In this document: positions 4,901 to 5,835 of the stretch, piece after piece
How positions within the stretch are numbered: position 1 is the stretch's first letter
Layout of the letters: each line of letters opens with the position of its first letter
Source of the DNA: Chloroflexota bacterium
GTDB lineage: Bacteria > Chloroflexota > Anaerolineae > Anaerolineales > Anaerolineaceae
NCBI GenBank assembly: GCA_029265085.1
Contig: JAJUJY010000226.1
Span: 1 to 5,835, forward strand
DNA: 5,835 nt
Direction of reading: 5' to 3'
Made by a program: the position numbers and the translations under genes
Notes under the pieces: model-generated
Seen by the model: the letters and a program-made list of their open reading frames with translations, nothing else
Told to the model about the DNA's origin: nothing
Databases searched by the model: none

Positions 4901-5835
4901 TAAGTTACGCCACCCACATAGAATTGCACAGATCCAGTTGGCACAGCCATGCTGGGTGCCACGGCAGTTACGGTTGCTTCTAAAGAAACGGACACACCGT
5001 ACGGAGCTGGGTTTCGCAAAGATTCCAAAACAATTGTTTTTTCTGCAGAATTTACCACCTGGGTAAAGTCTGCAGATACATCGCTGAGGAAATTAGCATC
5101 ACCGGAATATTCAGCGCGAACCGTGCGGCTGCCCAAGGCCAGGAAATCCGCTGTGGTGATACTGGCAGTTCCACCGGCAAGTTCCCTGGTTCCTAAAAGG
5201 ATATTATCGACAAAGAATGATACTGTGCCTGTAGGGGTTCCAGAACCGGGAGCATCCACGCTGACTGCGGCTGTAAAGGTAACAGACTGGCCATATACCG
5301 ACGGATTTGCATCCGAAGTGACTACCGTTGTGGTCGGCGATGGCGTAACATTTGGACCTGCAAACACACCATAACTATCCAGATAATTTGCATCGCCACT
5401 GTAGGCAGCCTCCAAATCGGGCTGACCAACCGCGGTTGGACTAAAGGAACAGCTTCCACTCCCATTGACCAGAGACAATACGGTACAGCTATCTACACCA
5501 TTCGTGATCTCAACTGTTCCAGTCGGGTAATAACTCCCAGGCGAATCTGCCGCAACGGTTACCGTGACCAATGTGGATTGCCCGACTATTAATGTCGCCG
5601 GATTAAAGGTCAGGCTGGTGACGCTGGTTTCAGCTTGATTGACTACTGGCCCAGCCAAATTCCCCGAGTTTGAGCTGTTATAGAAAGTCGATCCTTGATA
5701 CGTTGCCGTCAGATCAGGCTGTCCAATGGCTGAGGGACGCAAAACACAACTACCCATCCCTGTTCCACTGACTAAAGTTACCGTACAGCTATCTACTCCA
5801 TTGGAAACGAGTACATCACCTTCCGGAACACCTGC
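1951..5835 (-). CDS. Giant secreted-type protein of tandem bacterial Ig-like domains (5' end cut by window)
   Basis: The frame is open from the right edge to TAA at 1951-1953, giving 1294 residues of the C-terminal part. The methionine at 5755-5757 lies inside a domain and is not the start. The visible protein is one tandem array of thirteen Ig-like beta-sandwich domains plus a 12-residue tail. Recurring landmarks are a start like TVVTSDANPSVYGQSVTFTA, a central TPTGTV.F, and an end like AEYSGDANF followed by a VVN.AE linker. These match the bacterial Ig-like group 3 type (Pfam Big_3_5), by recall. Six domains also carry one cysteine pair each. There are no catalytic motifs. Such arrays act as rigid stalks of surface or secreted proteins, often adhesive, so this is a surface or matrix role by analogy. 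Any signal peptide or N-terminal functional domain lies outside the window. There is no LPXTG motif; the end is KLFLPVIRR. Transcription probably stops at the stem-loop at 1843-1885. Confidence 0.93.
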   Translation of the reverse strand, partial: AGVPEGDVLVSNGVDSCTVTLVSGTGMGSCVLRPSAIGQPDLTATYQGSTFYNSSNSGNLAGPVVNQAETSVTSLTFNPATLIVGQSTLVTVTVAADSPGSYYPTGTVEITNGVDSCTVLSLVNGSGSCSFSPTAVGQPDLEAAYSGDANYLDSYGVFAGPNVTPSPTTTVVTSDANPSVYGQSVTFTAAVSVDAPGSGTPTGTVSFFVDNILLGTRELAGGTASITTADFLALGSRTVRAEYSGDANFLSDVSADFTQVVNSAEKTIVLESLRNPAPYGVSVSLEATVTAVAPSMAVPTGSVQFYVGGVTYGDPVALDENGVALKVLPYTALWPGAYNLTAVYIPDAEFAGTPDNNSNLVVQTIDRGETSITLTPNPEPSVLGLGVDFTVKIVSAGESTRPVTGNVQIWIDGVLFDSHTLVNGDGGQYQSISTSLLDVGLHDIEVVYAGDSAYAPHTQLFEDAHEVNKAESITTITDITPTSVYLTETFDVTVNVAAVSSAYTPLGTVLVNAGSDSCEIDLSLTNQCTITPSGVGTPDVVATYSGDGNFNGSSDSVEGPIVDYIPTISTVASSDSTSEWSQPVFFTATVQDLPARFGNPEGTVQFYVDDTPLGDPVALENGQAQSVSVVDLNLGDHEVFARYLNNGVFETSDSPTITQTITAATTTTTVGALTPIDYGQSVVVSATVAASGSGEATPEGYVQFSVDGVPYYEPVLLVNGVASKEIRFNVLWVQTHTITAHYNSSFSYDGQTYSPNPNFAASNSTSSPVQQVVNKATPVFSTTASLEPSVFGQSVTFQVQASNQNTLANKPTGSVQITVGGSLLGTFVLSNGTISTGSISSLGAGTPDMTIVYSGDENYDSGTYLLEDAHQVNQAASLATITSFSPASVEIGEPFTVTVQVAAVAPGSGTPTGSVEVDFGPDSCSISTLTNGSGSCQITPTALDGGNITAAYSGDNNFTADTAEPLAGPEVIQGVTNVTSLVFDPAEVVVGQPFDITVTVKRTLDNTDIASGVVVVTNGVDECEISLNNGSGSCAFTPSTAADPIRLVASYAGDTNFAPDSSSFDGPVVNPSETEIYELTINPESLVTGQSVTVTAKVRAKAPSTSTPTGEITIVLNHVSVGGGGLQSETPVVAAECTTELVSGIAQCDIPAPGAGDLFADVTFWGDSNFLGSMMEEYYTGIAVSKAATEVMLSGSSSSVYGVSASWTATVLPTGVGGGTPQGSVKFYINGVYEATVSLTDGQAELSTADLAVGDYVITAEYLESADYYGSESDGWNMQVTPAAFKLFLPVIRR
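1954..1989 (-). other. C-terminal tail ending LFLPVIRR, possible sorting or anchoring tag
   Basis: After the last Ig-like domain the protein ends in AAFKLFLPVIRR. This is a short hydrophobic strand with a central proline and terminal arginines. From memory, tails of the form (Y/F)LP(L/V)xx(R/K) recur at the very end of large exported proteins in Chloroflexota, after repeat or PKD-like domains. The tail is far too short for a membrane anchor and is not a sortase signal. Its function is not known to me, so a secretion or surface-attachment role is inference. Confidence 0.5.
1990..5835 (-). repeat. Array of 13 Ig-like domains in two subtypes (C with cysteine pair, Y without)
   Basis: Approximate domain boundaries in N-to-C order, with subtype, are: 5835-5638 C (partial), 5634-5344 C, 5343-5050 Y, 5046-4744 Y, 4734-4432 Y, 4428-4144 C, 4143-3847 Y, 3846-3508 Y, 3507-3214 Y, 3213-2920 C, 2913-2623 C, 2619-2281 C, 2277-1990 Y. 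C-type domains read like NGVDSC...NGSGSC.F.PTA with the two cysteines 10-13 residues apart, and usually end in an AGP or GPVV linker. Y-type domains read like PSVYGQSVTFTA...VTFYVDG..LG and end in a Q.VN linker. The repeats are clear in protein and diverged in DNA, so the array is old. Boundaries are read by eye, accurate to a few residues. Confidence 0.85.
2920..5343 (-). repeat. Higher-order duplication: two four-domain blocks (YYYC, YYYC)
   Basis: Block 1 (5343-4144) and block 2 (4143-2920) have matching domains in the same order. First pair: FFVDNILLG with LALGSRTVRAEY versus FYVDDTPLG with LNLGDHEVFARY. Second pair: GGVTYGDPV with TALWPGAYNLTAVY versus DGVPYYEPV with NVLWVQTHTITAHY. Third pair: both end in the rare linker LFEDAHEVNKAE or LLEDAHQVNQAA. 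Fourth pair: SITTITDITPTSV versus SLATITSFSPASV, both with the cysteine pair. Corresponding domains are 400-409 residues apart. This is most simply one ancestral duplication of about 1.2 kb. Confidence 0.6.

Noticed and set aside
2566..5374. Several open frames of 64-141 codons antisense to, or out of frame with, the Ig-repeat gene
   Set aside because: They overlap a strongly supported coding frame, show no recognisable domains, and are repetitive only because they shadow the repeats.
1951..5757. Methionine at 5755-5757 as the true start of the giant protein
   Set aside because: The frame stays open to the window edge, and the 26 upstream codons encode the earlier part of the same Ig-like domain, including its first cysteine. 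The methionine also has no properly spaced ribosome-binding site.
1990..5835. CRISPR or DNA satellite interpretation of the periodic region
   Set aside because: The periodicity (about 300 bp) is in the protein. DNA copies are diverged, there are no short identical repeats with spacers, and the whole region is one open frame.

Overview
The window most likely comes from a bacterium of the Chloroflexota (Anaerolineae-like). This rests on moderate base composition, a very large secreted-type protein made of tandem bacterial Ig-like domains, and that protein's C-terminal end LFLPVIRR. From memory, this resembles the YLPLVLR/FLPLVRR-type tails common on exported proteins of that phylum. The assignment is an inference, because there is no rRNA or other phylogenetic marker here.

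Layout. Positions 1-373 (minus strand) hold the N-terminal 124 residues of a MarR-family repressor; its 3' end lies beyond the left edge. Positions 374-551 form a divergent regulatory region. It contains a good sigma70-type promoter for the marR gene (TTGACA, 18 bp, TAAAAT), a perfect 13-bp inverted repeat at the expected transcription start that looks like the MarR operator, and, nearer the other gene, a -10-like TACAAT abutting a second 15-bp palindrome. Positions 552-1796 (plus strand) encode a complete M28-family zinc metallopeptidase with all metal-binding and catalytic residues. Hydrophobic, probably membrane-spanning, segments lie both before and inside its catalytic domain. Positions 1843-1885 form a 15-bp perfect stem-loop between convergent genes, probably a bidirectional terminator. 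Positions 1951-5835 (minus strand) are the C-terminal ~1294 residues of a giant repeat protein whose start lies beyond the right edge.

The giant protein carries thirteen Ig-like domains of about 95-113 residues in two subtypes: a cysteine-free type (Y) and a type with one close cysteine pair (C). Their order is C C Y Y Y C Y Y Y C C C Y. The middle eight domains read as a duplicated four-domain block (YYYC twice, period about 400-409 residues). All twelve cysteines visible in the protein fall in the six C-type domains, one pair each.

How the genes relate: the MarR regulator probably represses itself and may control the divergent peptidase. The giant Ig protein is convergent to the peptidase, separated by the terminator, and is probably an independent unit. 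I see no phage, transposon, CRISPR, tRNA or rRNA features, and no stretch over 300 bases lacks a gene. I did not find convincing evidence of a wholly new system. The most unusual points are the membrane-inserted M28 peptidase, the higher-order domain duplication with its cysteine-pair partition, and the C-terminal tail.
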